From NCBI RefSeq assembly GCF_020852455.1, contig NZ_JADZAT010000027.1:1-64000 (forward strand): a stretch of 64,000 nt of DNA, in the 5' to 3' direction. The DNA comes from Novosphingobium sp. GTDB taxonomy: Bacteria; Pseudomonadota; Alphaproteobacteria; Sphingomonadales; Sphingomonadaceae. The notes beneath the pieces are model-generated. The model was not told the origin of the DNA and ran no database searches. It was given only the letters and a program-made list of their open reading frames with translations. The stretch's first letter is position 1, and every line of letters begins with the position of its first letter. Shown here in pieces: positions 1 to 8,357 of this stretch. A program made the position numbers and the translations under genes.

Positions 1-691
1 CACCGGCCAACCAGACATCGGGCTGCCAGGGGCGCCCGTTGAGGCGCGCGCCATCGATCCAGGCGATTGCGCCGTGGAGCCGCATGGGGTTGCCCTGCGG
101 CGCAAAGATCTCCGAAGTATCGCCAACCCGAGCATTGGCCGGGGCCTGACCAGGATTGGCGGTAACCGTATTCAGCAGAATGCACTCATCCGATTTCTGG
201 CGGCAATAATCGAGAACCCGGCGCTGCGCGCCCGACTTCTTCGCGTCATCGCTGGCATAGAGCCCGCCCAGCACCCCGCGCGCGATTGCAACCGATCCGT
301 TGACATTGCTGGTGGCCAGACTGCAGCCACTGCCCATCACCCGGTTGCAGGCAGCCATCGCGGCAGCTTCGGCCCGCTGCTTGCTGCGAAAACCGGCGGC
401 GATCCAGGCATCGCTGGAATTCTGGTGCCAGGCCGCAGCATAGAAATTGTCGATTGCCCGCATCTGCACTCGCGGCGCGGCGCCCGGGCCAGACCCGTCA
501 CGCACACAAACCGGCATCGGCGCGACGCCATTGCCGCCGCCGGTGGTTCCGACCTGACGTTCGCCCGGACCAGGCCCACCGCCACAGATAAAGGTCTGCG
601 CCGCCGCTGGGGCGGGCATGAACAGGGCGAGCAAGAGAATGGCGCAGACCCCAGCGAAACCGGCTGCGAAACGCGCAGAAAGATGCCTCAT
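1..691 (-). CDS. DUF4189-domain secreted protein, truncated by the window edge
   Basis: The reading frame starts at ATG 691 on the minus strand and stays open for 230 codons to the left edge, so the C-terminus is missing. An N-terminal signal peptide is visible: basic MRHLSAR, a hydrophobic core, then an APAAAQ cleavage region. After a Gly/Pro-rich linker comes a DUF4189-like domain containing NFYAAAWHQNSSDAWIAAGF and paired cysteines (AACNRVMGSGC). The same layout (aromatic-Ala, then SDxWIAA, then CxxxMGxGC) recurs in the DUF4189 protein at 47127-48014, so the two are paralogues. Probably periplasmic or secreted. The molecular function of DUF4189 is unknown to me. Confidence 0.75.
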   Translation of the reverse strand, partial: MRHLSARFAAGFAGVCAILLLALFMPAPAAAQTFICGGGPGPGERQVGTTGGGNGVAPMPVCVRDGSGPGAAPRVQMRAIDNFYAAAWHQNSSDAWIAAGFRSKQRAEAAAMAACNRVMGSGCSLATSNVNGSVAIARGVLGGLYASDDAKKSGAQRRVLDYCRQKSDECILLNTVTANPGQAPANARVGDTSEIFAPQGNPMRLHGAIAWIDGARLNGRPWQPDVWLAG

Positions 692-1013
692 ACCAGCGCT
701 TTTACGCGATCGGCCAAGGCCAGGCCAGCCGCCAAGATGTACCGGTTGCCGGAGCCTTGCACCCGGACACGACCACAGCCCGTTTCTGGCCGGGCGGTGT
801 TGCAGGAGGATTCGGGGAGAATGCAGGCCGCCCGGCCAGAGGGGAGAAGGCGTAGGGAAGCGCCTTGAACCCCTTGTGGCGTTAATCGCCTAAGATACTG
901 TAAATGGCGAAGTAAATTTTCGCCTCGACCGGCAGGGGTTAACGCTGCCCGTTCCCCGGTTGCAATGCCCACCGCGCTTGTTCAGCATGGCGCAAACCGA
1001 TGGAGTCCCCGTG
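692..1013. other. divergent intergenic region with two small hairpins
   Basis: This 322-base gap separates the divergent DUF4189 gene and the amidase gene, so it should hold both promoters. Two short inverted repeats are visible: GGCG-TTAAT-CGCC at 878-890 and GGCGAA-N7-TTCGCC at 906-924. The second lies in the most AT-rich part of the gap. I could not assign a -35/-10 pair with confidence, and I see no convincing gene here. Confidence 0.4.
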
Positions 1014-2555
1014 ATGCGCCGCGTTCTGCTTGCCTTGACAATCAGCCTTGCCTTTGCCCAGCCAGCCCTTGCCAAGGAGCGCAAGACCAAGCCCAAGCCC
1101 AAGCCCGCGGCGGTGGTCGATCAGACCGCCGCTGCCGCCAACGCGGCCTCGGCGGCGGCGCTGCGCTATCTCGATGTGATCGCCCGGCTCGACGATGCGC
1201 CGGGCGGACCGCAGCTCAACGCTGTGATCGTCACCAACCCGCAGGCCCCCCAGGAAGCCGCGCGGCTCGCCTCGACCGGGCGGCTCAAGGGGCGCACGGT
1301 GCTGGTAAAGGACAACGTCGAAACCCGCGAGTGGCCCACCACCGCAGGCAGCCTGGCGCTGAAGGACAACATGACCGGCCGCGATGCGCCGCTGGTGGCG
1401 CGGATCCGCGCCGATGGCGGGGTGGTGCTGGGCAAGACCAACCTCAGCGAATGGGCCAACATCCGCTCCAACGCCAGTTCGTCGGGCTGGTCGGGCGTGG
1501 GCGGGCAGACCCGCAACCCGCATGCGATCGACCGCAACCCCTGCGGGTCGAGCTCAGGCAGCGGCGCAGCGATTGCGGCGGGCATGGCCTGGGCGGCGGT
1601 CGGCACCGAAACCGATGGCTCGATCACCTGCCCGGCCAGCGCCAACGGGATCGTCGGGTTCAAGCCCACCGTCGGGCTGGTCAGCCGGACCTACGTGGTG
1701 CCGATCAGTCACAGCCAGGACACCGCCGGACCGATGGCGACCAGCGTGGCCGATGCCGCGCTACTGCTGGGCGCGATGGCCGGCAGCGATCCCGCCGACA
1801 AGGCCACGGCCGAGGCTGACAAATACCGTACCGACTTCACCGCCGGGCTGGCGCTCTCCAGCCTGAAAGGCGTGCGGATCGGCGTGCTGCAAAAGCAGAG
1901 CGGGCGCCATCCCGGGGTCAACCGGGTGTTTGACCGCGCGCTGTCTGATCTGACCGCAGCCGGCGCGGTGCTGGTGCCGATCGCCTATGACATGCCGCCC
2001 GAACTGGGCCGCGATGAAGGCGTGGTGCTCTATTTCGAACTGCGCGAGGATCTGAACGCCTATCTGACCGCCTTGCCCGGGAACCCGCCGGTGCGATCGC
2101 TGGCCGACGTGATTCGCTTCAACAAGGACCACGCCAACGAGGAACTGCGCTGGTTCGGGCAGGAAACCTTCATCAAGGCCGACCAGCCGGTCGATCGCGC
2201 CACCTATGAAAAGGCCCGCGCCAATTCGCTGCGGCTGGCCGGGCCTGCGGGAATCGACAAGCTGCTGGCCGACAACAAGGTGGTGGCGCTGATCGCCCCC
2301 ACCGAAGGTCCGGCCTGGCCGATCGACCTGGTTACCGGGGACCATTTCATCTCGGTCGGTGCGGGAACGCTGGCGGCGGTCGCGGGCTATCCGCACCTGA
2401 CCGTGCCGATGGGCGATGTCGAGGGGCTGCCGGTCGGCCTGTCGTTCATCGGCGGCAAGTGGACCGACAAGCTGGTGCTCGAACTGGGCGCAGCCTATGA
2501 ACGCGCGCGCACCGTCACGCTCAGGGCGCCCGGCCTGAAGCGGTGGGGGGAATGA
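1014..2555 (+). CDS. amidase signature family hydrolase, exported
   Basis: Hydrolyses an amide bond; the substrate cannot be told from sequence. The 513-residue protein has a signal peptide (MRRVLLALTISLAFAQPALA) followed by a Lys/Pro-rich linker, so it acts outside the cytoplasm. The Ser-cisSer-Lys triad of the amidase signature family is visible: Lys99 in VLVKDN, Ser179 in CGSSSGSG, and Ser203 in TDGSI, with the usual 24-residue spacing between the two serines. I chose ATG 1014 (GTG 1011 is equally possible) because GGAG lies 8-12 bases upstream and because it gives a clean signal peptide; an in-frame start at 960 would add 18 residues that fit poorly. Its stop overlaps the start of the next gene (ATGA), so the two are probably co-translated. 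Confidence 0.88.
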   Translation: MRRVLLALTISLAFAQPALAKERKTKPKPKPAAVVDQTAAAANAASAAALRYLDVIARLDDAPGGPQLNAVIVTNPQAPQEAARLASTGRLKGRTVLVKDNVETREWPTTAGSLALKDNMTGRDAPLVARIRADGGVVLGKTNLSEWANIRSNASSSGWSGVGGQTRNPHAIDRNPCGSSSGSGAAIAAGMAWAAVGTETDGSITCPASANGIVGFKPTVGLVSRTYVVPISHSQDTAGPMATSVADAALLLGAMAGSDPADKATAEADKYRTDFTAGLALSSLKGVRIGVLQKQSGRHPGVNRVFDRALSDLTAAGAVLVPIAYDMPPELGRDEGVVLYFELREDLNAYLTALPGNPPVRSLADVIRFNKDHANEELRWFGQETFIKADQPVDRATYEKARANSLRLAGPAGIDKLLADNKVVALIAPTEGPAWPIDLVTGDHFISVGAGTLAAVAGYPHLTVPMGDVEGLPVGLSFIGGKWTDKLVLELGAAYERARTVTLRAPGLKRWGE

Positions 2556-3139
2556 GCGCACTGGCGATCCCGCGCGGAACGGTGCTGTTCCAGCCCGAGG
2601 CCGCCTGCCAGGGCTTCGTGGTGGTCCACAAGGGCACGATCAAGGTCTCGCTGACCGCCGAGAACGGACGCGAGATCGTGCTCTACCGGGTTCGCCCGGG
2701 CGAAGTCTGCCTGCAGACCTTCGGCTGCCTGGTCAACGGCAACGCCTATTCGGCCGAAGGCGTCGCCGAGAGCGACCTGGAGATCGAAGTGATCCCGCCG
2801 GGTGAATTCCACCGCCGGGTCGGCAGCGAGGGGCCATTCCGCGAACAGCTGTTCAGCGCCGTGGCCGCGCGGTTCTCTGATCTTGAGCGACTGGTCGAGG
2901 ACGTCGCGCTGTCGAGCGTCGCCGAACGGCTGGCCCGCGCGCTGGTGCGGCTGGCCGGAAGCGACGGGATCGTCGATGCCACGCACGAGGCACTGGCGAC
3001 CGAGATCGGATCGGCCCGCGAAGTGGTCAGCCGCCAGCTTGCCCAGCTTGCCCGCGACGGCATGATCGAGGTGACGCGCGGTCACATCGCCCTGCGCGAT
3101 CCCGCCCGGCTGCGGTCGCTGGGTCACTGCGAGGAATAA
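2552..3139 (+). CDS. Crp/Fnr family transcriptional regulator
   Basis: A 195-residue regulator with an N-terminal cyclic-nucleotide-binding-type beta-roll (about residues 5-110) and a C-terminal winged helix. The recognition helix region reads EIGSAREVVSRQLAQL. The Fnr N-terminal cysteine cluster is absent, but two cysteines sit in the beta-roll segment GEVCLQTFGCLV, a pattern I associate with a thiol-containing Crp/Fnr subgroup. The start at ATG 2552 overlaps the amidase stop by four bases and follows a GGGGGG purine run. An alternative GTG 2543 would add three residues. A DUF2892 gene follows. The effector is unknown; redox or sulfur sensing is only inferred from the cysteines and the neighbour. 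Confidence 0.85.
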   Translation: MSALAIPRGTVLFQPEAACQGFVVVHKGTIKVSLTAENGREIVLYRVRPGEVCLQTFGCLVNGNAYSAEGVAESDLEIEVIPPGEFHRRVGSEGPFREQLFSAVAARFSDLERLVEDVALSSVAERLARALVRLAGSDGIVDATHEALATEIGSAREVVSRQLAQLARDGMIEVTRGHIALRDPARLRSLGHCEE

Positions 3140-3151
3140 TTTCGCCGCTTG

Positions 3152-3164
3152 GTGACTATGTCAC
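3152..3164. promoter_or_regulatory. candidate operator, GTGAC-TAT-GTCAC palindrome
   Basis: A perfect 5-bp inverted repeat with a 3-bp spacer lies between the Crp/Fnr gene and DUF2892. The TGA and TCA cores are 5 bp apart, one less than in classical FNR or CRP sites (TGA-N6-TCA). It could be the binding site of the adjacent regulator. Confidence 0.4.
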
Positions 3165-3222
3165 AGACGCCGGATGCTAACCGGTGCGATCCTTGCGCTG
3201 TCAGATGCAAGGGGACTTACCA

Positions 3223-3411
3223 ATGACCAAGAACGAAGGAACGATCGACCGGGTGGCCCGCGTGGCACTGGGTGTGGTGCTGCTGGTGCTGGCCTTCCGC
3301 GGCCAATACACCCCTTGGACCTGGATCGGCGTGGTGCCGCTGCTGACCGGGCTGGTCGGCATGTGCCCGCTCTATTCGGTGCTGGGCATCAGCACCTGCA
3401 AGGTCCGCTAG
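3223..3411 (+). CDS. DUF2892 (YgaP-like transmembrane) protein
   Basis: A 62-residue membrane protein with two hydrophobic segments (VARVALGVVLLVLAF and GVVPLLTGLVGMCPLYSVLG). The ending matches the DUF2892 fold: conserved MCPLYxxLGxxTC with Cys near the C-terminus. In YgaP-type proteins this domain accompanies a rhodanese; here it stands alone. ATG 3223 was chosen over an in-frame start at 3184 because AAGGGGA precedes it and the MTKNEG start is typical. The upstream Crp/Fnr gene and palindrome suggest regulation by that factor. Function unknown. Confidence 0.8.
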   Translation: MTKNEGTIDRVARVALGVVLLVLAFRGQYTPWTWIGVVPLLTGLVGMCPLYSVLGISTCKVR

Positions 3412-3451
3412 AACGGAACTCCCTCCGTCCTGGGTCGCAGGCGGGACGTGA

Positions 3452-3487
3452 AAAGGCCCGGCACCTGGTGACAGGTGCCGGGCCTTT
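3452..3487. terminator. bidirectional rho-independent terminator
   Basis: A perfect 16-bp stem (AAAGGCCCGGCACCTG) with a GTGA loop lies between the DUF2892 gene and the convergent RTX gene. T-tracts are formed by the stem ends on both strands (TTTT on the minus side). Confidence 0.85.
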
Positions 3488-3501
3488 GGATTCCAGTCAG
3501 G

Positions 3502-6462
3502 TCAGAGCAACCAGCCCTCGTGTTCATACGCCTGCCCCCAGCCCAACAGGCCGTTGCCAGAGTCGTGATCGGGCAGGGTGTCTGCCACGGCTCGATCGGG
3601 CGCCTCCATTACCGCGAAGCCCTTGGCCGGGATCGCCGGGGCCGACAGGGCTGAAGCAAAAACGAAATCCGCCGCCGTCAAGTTGCTGAGCGTCACGCCC
3701 TGCAGCACGATCAGGTTGCCCCCCCCCAGATCGATCGCGCCATCGACGCCGTTCTGGTGGAACGAATTGCGCAGGACATCAAAACTGGTGGAATAGGCCG
3801 AAACGTCGATCCGGTCGGTGCCGGAAACGAAATCGCCGATGACATCGGCCCCGCTACCCACAGTGAAGACGAATGTGTCCGAACCGCCTTCGCCGAACAG
3901 CACGTCGTTGCCTGCCGCGCCATCCAGCGTGTCGTTGCCGCCACCACCAAGCAGCCAGTTGTCGCCGAGATTGCCCCAGATCCGGTTGTCCAGTTCGTTG
4001 CCAACGCCGAATGGCGTCTGGCCCGCCAACTGCAGGTCCTCAACATTGGCATAGAGATAGTAGCCGGCGCCCGCGATGTCGGCGATCACCATGTCCCAAC
4101 CTTCGCCCGCCGCTTCGAAGGTCAGGTCTGCCGGCGTATCGACCCAATAGGCATCGTCGCCTGCGCCGCCGTTCATCAGGTCGAAGTCCCCAAGCAGCGA
4201 TTGCCCGTTAAGCACATCGGCGCCGTCACCGCCGACCAGGATGTCGGTGGCAAAGTCTTCGCCCCCGACCAGGTAATCGTCCCCAGCCTCGCCGTAGAGC
4301 GCATCGGCCCCTTCGCTGCCGCGAATGTCGTCATCGCCTGACCCGCCAGCCAGGTAGTCGATGCCCAGCCCGCCTTCGAGGACGTCGTTGCCATCCTCGC
4401 CGAACAGGACATCGTTGCCGGTTTCGCCATGGACCGAATCCGCCCCTGCACCGCCCAGCAACAGGTTGTCGTTTTCGTTGCCGACGATCTGATTGTCGAG
4501 CTGGTTGCCAACGCCAAACAGGGCGGTACTTCCGAAAACCAGGTTCAGGACTTCGATGTTGTCATAGAGATAGAAACTGCTGGTCGAATTGACCAGATCG
4601 CCGCCGCCGGGACCGAATTCGAACACCAGGTCGCCAAGATTATCGACCCAATAGGTATCGGCATCGTCTCCGCCGTAAAGCAGGTCGGTGCCAGCACCGC
4701 CGAACAGGAAATCGTTGCCCGATCCGCCCACGATCGTGTCATTGCCAGCTTCGCCCGAAAGGACATCGGAACCGTCAAGCCCTTGGATGATGTCGTCACC
4801 ATCACCGGCGTAGAACACGTTGTGGGCGGAATTGCCGACATAGCTGTCAGCCGCACTGGTGCCCAGAGTCCCCGGCTGAGGGAAAACATACGAGGAGTCG
4901 ACGATGATCTGATCGGTCAGGATCGCGCTTGCGGTAACGCCGGTCAGGCGCAGGAACGACACGAAATTGTCCGCACCGCCATCCCGGTCGATCTGGAACA
5001 GGGTGTCGCCGCCGTCCTGAACGATCCGGAAATGTCCGTTGCGGGTGGCCTCTTCAAGCCACATCGCGAAATTGGGCATCGCGAATGAGAACATTCCCCG
5101 GATATCGATCGTCTCGGCGAGGTTGCCTGCCTCGAAATCGCTGACAGTGACCATTCCGGTTTCGCTCAGGTTCGCAATCGCACTGGCTGTCAGGACCAGC
5201 TGATCGTTGCCTGCACCAAGGCTGGCCGTGGCGACCCCGTTGTTCAGATCAAGATAGAGCGTGTCGTTGCCATCGCCTGCTTCGATCACGCTGGAAAGCG
5301 CGCCCCGGACATGGATGTAGTCACTGCCGGCACCGCCCAGCATCGTCACCGAATCCACACCCGGGGTCAGAAACCGGATAAATTGGATAAAGTCGTTGCC
5401 ATCGCCGCCATCAAGCAGGACCGTCGTCCCTGGCGATTGGTTGGCCAGGCTGACGGTCAGAATATCATTGCCCAGGCCGCCGTTCAGCGTGTCATTGCCG
5501 CCTGCGTAACTGACCAGGCTGTCACGTCCATCGCCGCCTTCGAGCAGATCATCCCCGCCCCCGCCGTCCAGGGAATCATCGCCATCGCCGCCAAGCAGGT
5601 GGTCATCGCCCTGACCGCCCCACAGGATGTCGTTACCCCCAAGTCCGGTCAGCGTATCGTCCGCACCATGCCCGAACAGGAAATCGGTTGTTGAGGTACC
5701 GGTCAAGGCAATCGGATCAATGATGCCGCCGGCGAGCGGGAAGCCCAGATTGGCGGGCGTAAGGCTGGCCGCGCTGACATTGCGCAGTACTGCAAGCGTC
5801 GTCACGTCACTGCCGGGCCCGCTTCCGTCCGCATCCCAGCGCACCAGGGTGTCTGCACCCTGCTGCACCAGCAAGAAGATGCCCTCCGCAAAGGGATTGG
5901 CGCTGGCCAGTTCAACCAGGTGCCCATCCTCCTGGTACACAATGCGGAGCTGATCGCCGCCTGCACCCGCCTGAAAATCAACAATCTCGATCGGTGCAGT
6001 TCCGCCAGGCACACCTGTACGCTGGAGAAAGACCATGTCCTGTCCCGCGCCAAGTGTCAGCGCGGTGTTGTGCGTGGCGATGTCCACCGTTGCGAAGTCA
6101 TCGCCATCGCCCAGGTTCAGCGCCAGATTTGCGATCGGACCAACCGTGGCCCGGTCGTTGCCGCTGCCCAGATCTATAGTGAGCGTATCAGCGCCGATGA
6201 CCGGATTGTACGTTCCGCCAACAAGAATGGAAAAACGGCCATAGCGAAATGTATCATTGCCGGTTCCGCCCAGAACCGAAACTGTCGCGAGCGGCAGATC
6301 GACCAGCTCAACATTGATGGTATCGTTGCCATCACCGCCGTCGATCGTATCATTCCCGCCGCGACCATAGATCACGTCATCGCCACCCAGCCCGGCGATC
6401 ATATCGTCGCCCGGGGTGCCATTTAGAGTATCGGGATCGGGGGTGCCGGTAATATCAGCCAC
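3502..6462 (-). CDS. RTX (hemolysin-type calcium-binding repeat) protein, type I secretion substrate
   Basis: A 986-residue acidic, Gly/Asp-rich protein. Blocks of GGxGxDxUx nonapeptides occur near the N-terminus (GLGGDDVIYGRGGNDTI), around residues 250-320, and repeatedly from about 545 to 910. They form Ca2+-dependent beta-rolls. Two longer units of the type xxYLYxNVExLxLxG...GNxLDNxxxGN separate blocks in the C-terminal half. The last block (GSDTFVF, then GADVIGDF and TDRIDVS) resembles the serralysin-type C-terminal domain, followed by about 50 residues that would carry the uncleaved type I secretion signal. There is no N-terminal signal peptide and no catalytic domain that I recognise. 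Start is GTG 6462, with AGGAG 7 bases upstream. No ABC exporter, membrane fusion protein or TolC gene is in the window. Confidence 0.88.
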   Translation of the reverse strand: MADITGTPDPDTLNGTPGDDMIAGLGGDDVIYGRGGNDTIDGGDGNDTINVELVDLPLATVSVLGGTGNDTFRYGRFSILVGGTYNPVIGADTLTIDLGSGNDRATVGPIANLALNLGDGDDFATVDIATHNTALTLGAGQDMVFLQRTGVPGGTAPIEIVDFQAGAGGDQLRIVYQEDGHLVELASANPFAEGIFLLVQQGADTLVRWDADGSGPGSDVTTLAVLRNVSAASLTPANLGFPLAGGIIDPIALTGTSTTDFLFGHGADDTLTGLGGNDILWGGQGDDHLLGGDGDDSLDGGGGDDLLEGGDGRDSLVSYAGGNDTLNGGLGNDILTVSLANQSPGTTVLLDGGDGNDFIQFIRFLTPGVDSVTMLGGAGSDYIHVRGALSSVIEAGDGNDTLYLDLNNGVATASLGAGNDQLVLTASAIANLSETGMVTVSDFEAGNLAETIDIRGMFSFAMPNFAMWLEEATRNGHFRIVQDGGDTLFQIDRDGGADNFVSFLRLTGVTASAILTDQIIVDSSYVFPQPGTLGTSAADSYVGNSAHNVFYAGDGDDIIQGLDGSDVLSGEAGNDTIVGGSGNDFLFGGAGTDLLYGGDDADTYWVDNLGDLVFEFGPGGGDLVNSTSSFYLYDNIEVLNLVFGSTALFGVGNQLDNQIVGNENDNLLLGGAGADSVHGETGNDVLFGEDGNDVLEGGLGIDYLAGGSGDDDIRGSEGADALYGEAGDDYLVGGEDFATDILVGGDGADVLNGQSLLGDFDLMNGGAGDDAYWVDTPADLTFEAAGEGWDMVIADIAGAGYYLYANVEDLQLAGQTPFGVGNELDNRIWGNLGDNWLLGGGGNDTLDGAAGNDVLFGEGGSDTFVFTVGSGADVIGDFVSGTDRIDVSAYSTSFDVLRNSFHQNGVDGAIDLGGGNLIVLQGVTLSNLTAADFVFASALSAPAIPAKGFAVMEAPDRAVADTLPDHDSGNGLLGWGQAYEHEGWLL

Positions 6463-6561
6463 GGGATCGCTCCTGCATGGAATCGCGCAAAGGCAGTCGA
6501 TTCAAGCGGATACCTGCTCCCAATACCGCGCTGCTGGCAAGCGTTTTTATGTTCCAAAGAA

Positions 6562-6591
6562 AAAGGCCCCGCGATTACTCGCAGGGCCTTT
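6562..6591 (-). terminator. rho-independent terminator of tig
   Basis: Stem AAAGGCCC/GGGCCTTT with an inner GCGA/TCGC stem and TTAC loop. On the minus strand it is followed by TTTTTCTTT. It lies 20 bases beyond the trigger factor stop codon. Confidence 0.8.
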
Positions 6592-6612
6592 CGGTTTTTT
6601 GTGCAGAAAGAC

Positions 6613-8109
6613 TTACTTCTTGGCTGCTGCTTTCTTGGCGGGAGCCTTCTTTTCAGTCTTTTCTTCCTTGGCCGCAGCTTCCTTCTTGGGAGCCTTTTCC
6701 TTGGCCGGCTTGGCTTCAGCCTCATCCTTCTTGGCTGCAGCCTTCTTCGCCGGAGCCTTCTTGGCCGGAGCCGGAGCGGCTTCTTCGGCTTCGATCGCGG
6801 CCTGCAGTTCCTCGCGGGTCACGGTCTTTTCGGTGACTTCGGCCTTGTCGAACAGGAAGTCGACCACCTTGTCTTCATAAAGCGGCGCGCGCAGCTGGGC
6901 GGCGGCCAGCGGATCCTGCTGGATGTATTCAACGAACCGCTGGCGGTCTTCCGGGCGGTACTGCTGGGCCGCCTGGCTGACCAGCATGCTCATTTCCTGC
7001 TGGGACACTTCGACGCCGTTGGCCTGGCCGATTTCCGACAGGAGCAGCCCCAGGCGCACGCGGCGCACGGCGATCGCTTCGTATTCGCCCTTTTCGTCCT
7101 CGATTTCCTTCAGCGCGGCAGCCGGATCGGCTTCCTGCTGGGCTTCCTGCTGGAGCTGGGCCCAGATCTGCTGGAATTCGGCGGCAACCATGCTGGGCGG
7201 TACGTCGAAATCGTGGCCGGCGGCCAGCACGTCGAGCAGCGCGCGCTTCATCTGGGTGCGGGTGAGGCCGGCAGTTTCCTGCTCAAGCTGGCCGCGCAGC
7301 AGACCCTTGAGCTGTTCAAGGTCGGTCAGCCCTAGGCTCTTGGCGAAATCGTCATCGATCTTGGTTTCGCCCGGCACCTTCACGGCCTTGACGACCACGT
7401 CGAACTGGGCGTCCTTGCCCTTGAGGTTTTCGGCCGGATAGTCAGCCGGGAAAGTCACCGTGATGGTCTTTTCATCACCGGCCTTCACGCCCACCAGCTG
7501 TTCTTCGAAGCCGGGGATGAAGCGGCCCGAACCCAGTTCGAGCGCGGCGTCTTCGGCCTTGCCGCCATCGAATTCGACGCCATCGAGCTTGCCGGTGAAA
7601 TCGATGATCAGCTGATCGCCGTTTTCGGCCTTCTTGCCCTTCTTGGCATCTTCAAAGCTCTTCGAACCTTCGGCGATCTTGGCCACCTGGGCATCGACTT
7701 CGGCATCGCTGACCGGCACGACCAGCTTGTCGAGCTTGAGGCCATCGACCGAGGGAGCCGGGATGGTGGGCAGCACTTCGAGCGAAACGGTCAGTTCGGC
7801 ATCCTTGCCTTCCTCGTACCCGTCGCCCAGCGCGATCTGCGGCTGCATTGCGGGACGCAGCTGGTTATCGCCCAGCAGCTTCTGCACCGCTTCCTGCACC
7901 GAGGTGTTGAGCGCTTCCTGATGGAGTGCCGGGCCGTGCATCTTCTTGACCAGGTTGGCGGGCACCTTGCCGGGGCGGAAGCCGGGCATGCGCACTTGCG
8001 GGGCGATCTTCGCCACTTCGCCGTCAATGCGCGCGGCAATGTCCTTGGCCGCGATCTTCACGCTGTAGGCGCGCTTCAAACCCTCGTTGGTGGTCTCGAC
8101 AATCTGCAT
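6613..8109 (-). CDS. tig: trigger factor (ribosome-associated peptidyl-prolyl isomerase chaperone)
   Basis: Binds ribosomal protein L23 at the tunnel exit and folds nascent chains. The 498-residue protein has the N-terminal ribosome-binding domain (MQIVETTNEGLKRAYSVKI, with the signature MPGFRPGKVP), a central FKBP-type isomerase domain (NGDQLIIDFTGKLDGVEFDG) and the C-terminal helical arms. Unlike the E. coli protein (about 432 residues) it ends in a 60-residue Lys/Ala/Glu tail with repeated PAKKAAAKK; such tails are common in alphaproteobacteria. The start at ATG 8109 matches the family; upstream in-frame codons run into the tRNA. tRNA-Leu lies 55 bases upstream on the same strand. Confidence 0.97.
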   Translation of the reverse strand: MQIVETTNEGLKRAYSVKIAAKDIAARIDGEVAKIAPQVRMPGFRPGKVPANLVKKMHGPALHQEALNTSVQEAVQKLLGDNQLRPAMQPQIALGDGYEEGKDAELTVSLEVLPTIPAPSVDGLKLDKLVVPVSDAEVDAQVAKIAEGSKSFEDAKKGKKAENGDQLIIDFTGKLDGVEFDGGKAEDAALELGSGRFIPGFEEQLVGVKAGDEKTITVTFPADYPAENLKGKDAQFDVVVKAVKVPGETKIDDDFAKSLGLTDLEQLKGLLRGQLEQETAGLTRTQMKRALLDVLAAGHDFDVPPSMVAAEFQQIWAQLQQEAQQEADPAAALKEIEDEKGEYEAIAVRRVRLGLLLSEIGQANGVEVSQQEMSMLVSQAAQQYRPEDRQRFVEYIQQDPLAAAQLRAPLYEDKVVDFLFDKAEVTEKTVTREELQAAIEAEEAAPAPAKKAPAKKAAAKKDEAEAKPAKEKAPKKEAAAKEEKTEKKAPAKKAAAKK

Positions 8110-8164
8110 GACAAAAGAAGCCTTCTTTGAATCTTTCCGGTTCGCCGCGACATCGGCACGGGAC

Positions 8165-8249
8165 TGGTGCGGGCGAAGGGACTCGAACCCCCACATCTTG
8201 CGATACTGGAACCTAAATCCAGCGCGTCTACCAGTTCCGCCACGCCCGC
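8165..8249 (-). tRNA. tRNA-Leu (anticodon TAG)
   Basis: On the minus strand the acceptor arms GCGGGCG and CGCCCGC pair, followed by discriminator A and an encoded CCA (8165-8167). The anticodon arm CTGGA-TTTAGGT-TCCAG gives anticodon TAG. The long class II variable arm (TATCGCAAGATG region) and the GGTTCGAGTCC T-arm are present. It precedes tig and may be co-transcribed with it. Confidence 0.96.
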
Positions 8250-8357
8250 AGCCCAGCGAAGTTCCAGAAATCCCGCCCGCATCACGCGCGAGAGTCCTGA
8301 ATCAAGCGGTGGCCCTTAGTGGCCCCTTGGGCAAAGGGCAAGCGGCGAAAGCGCGGT

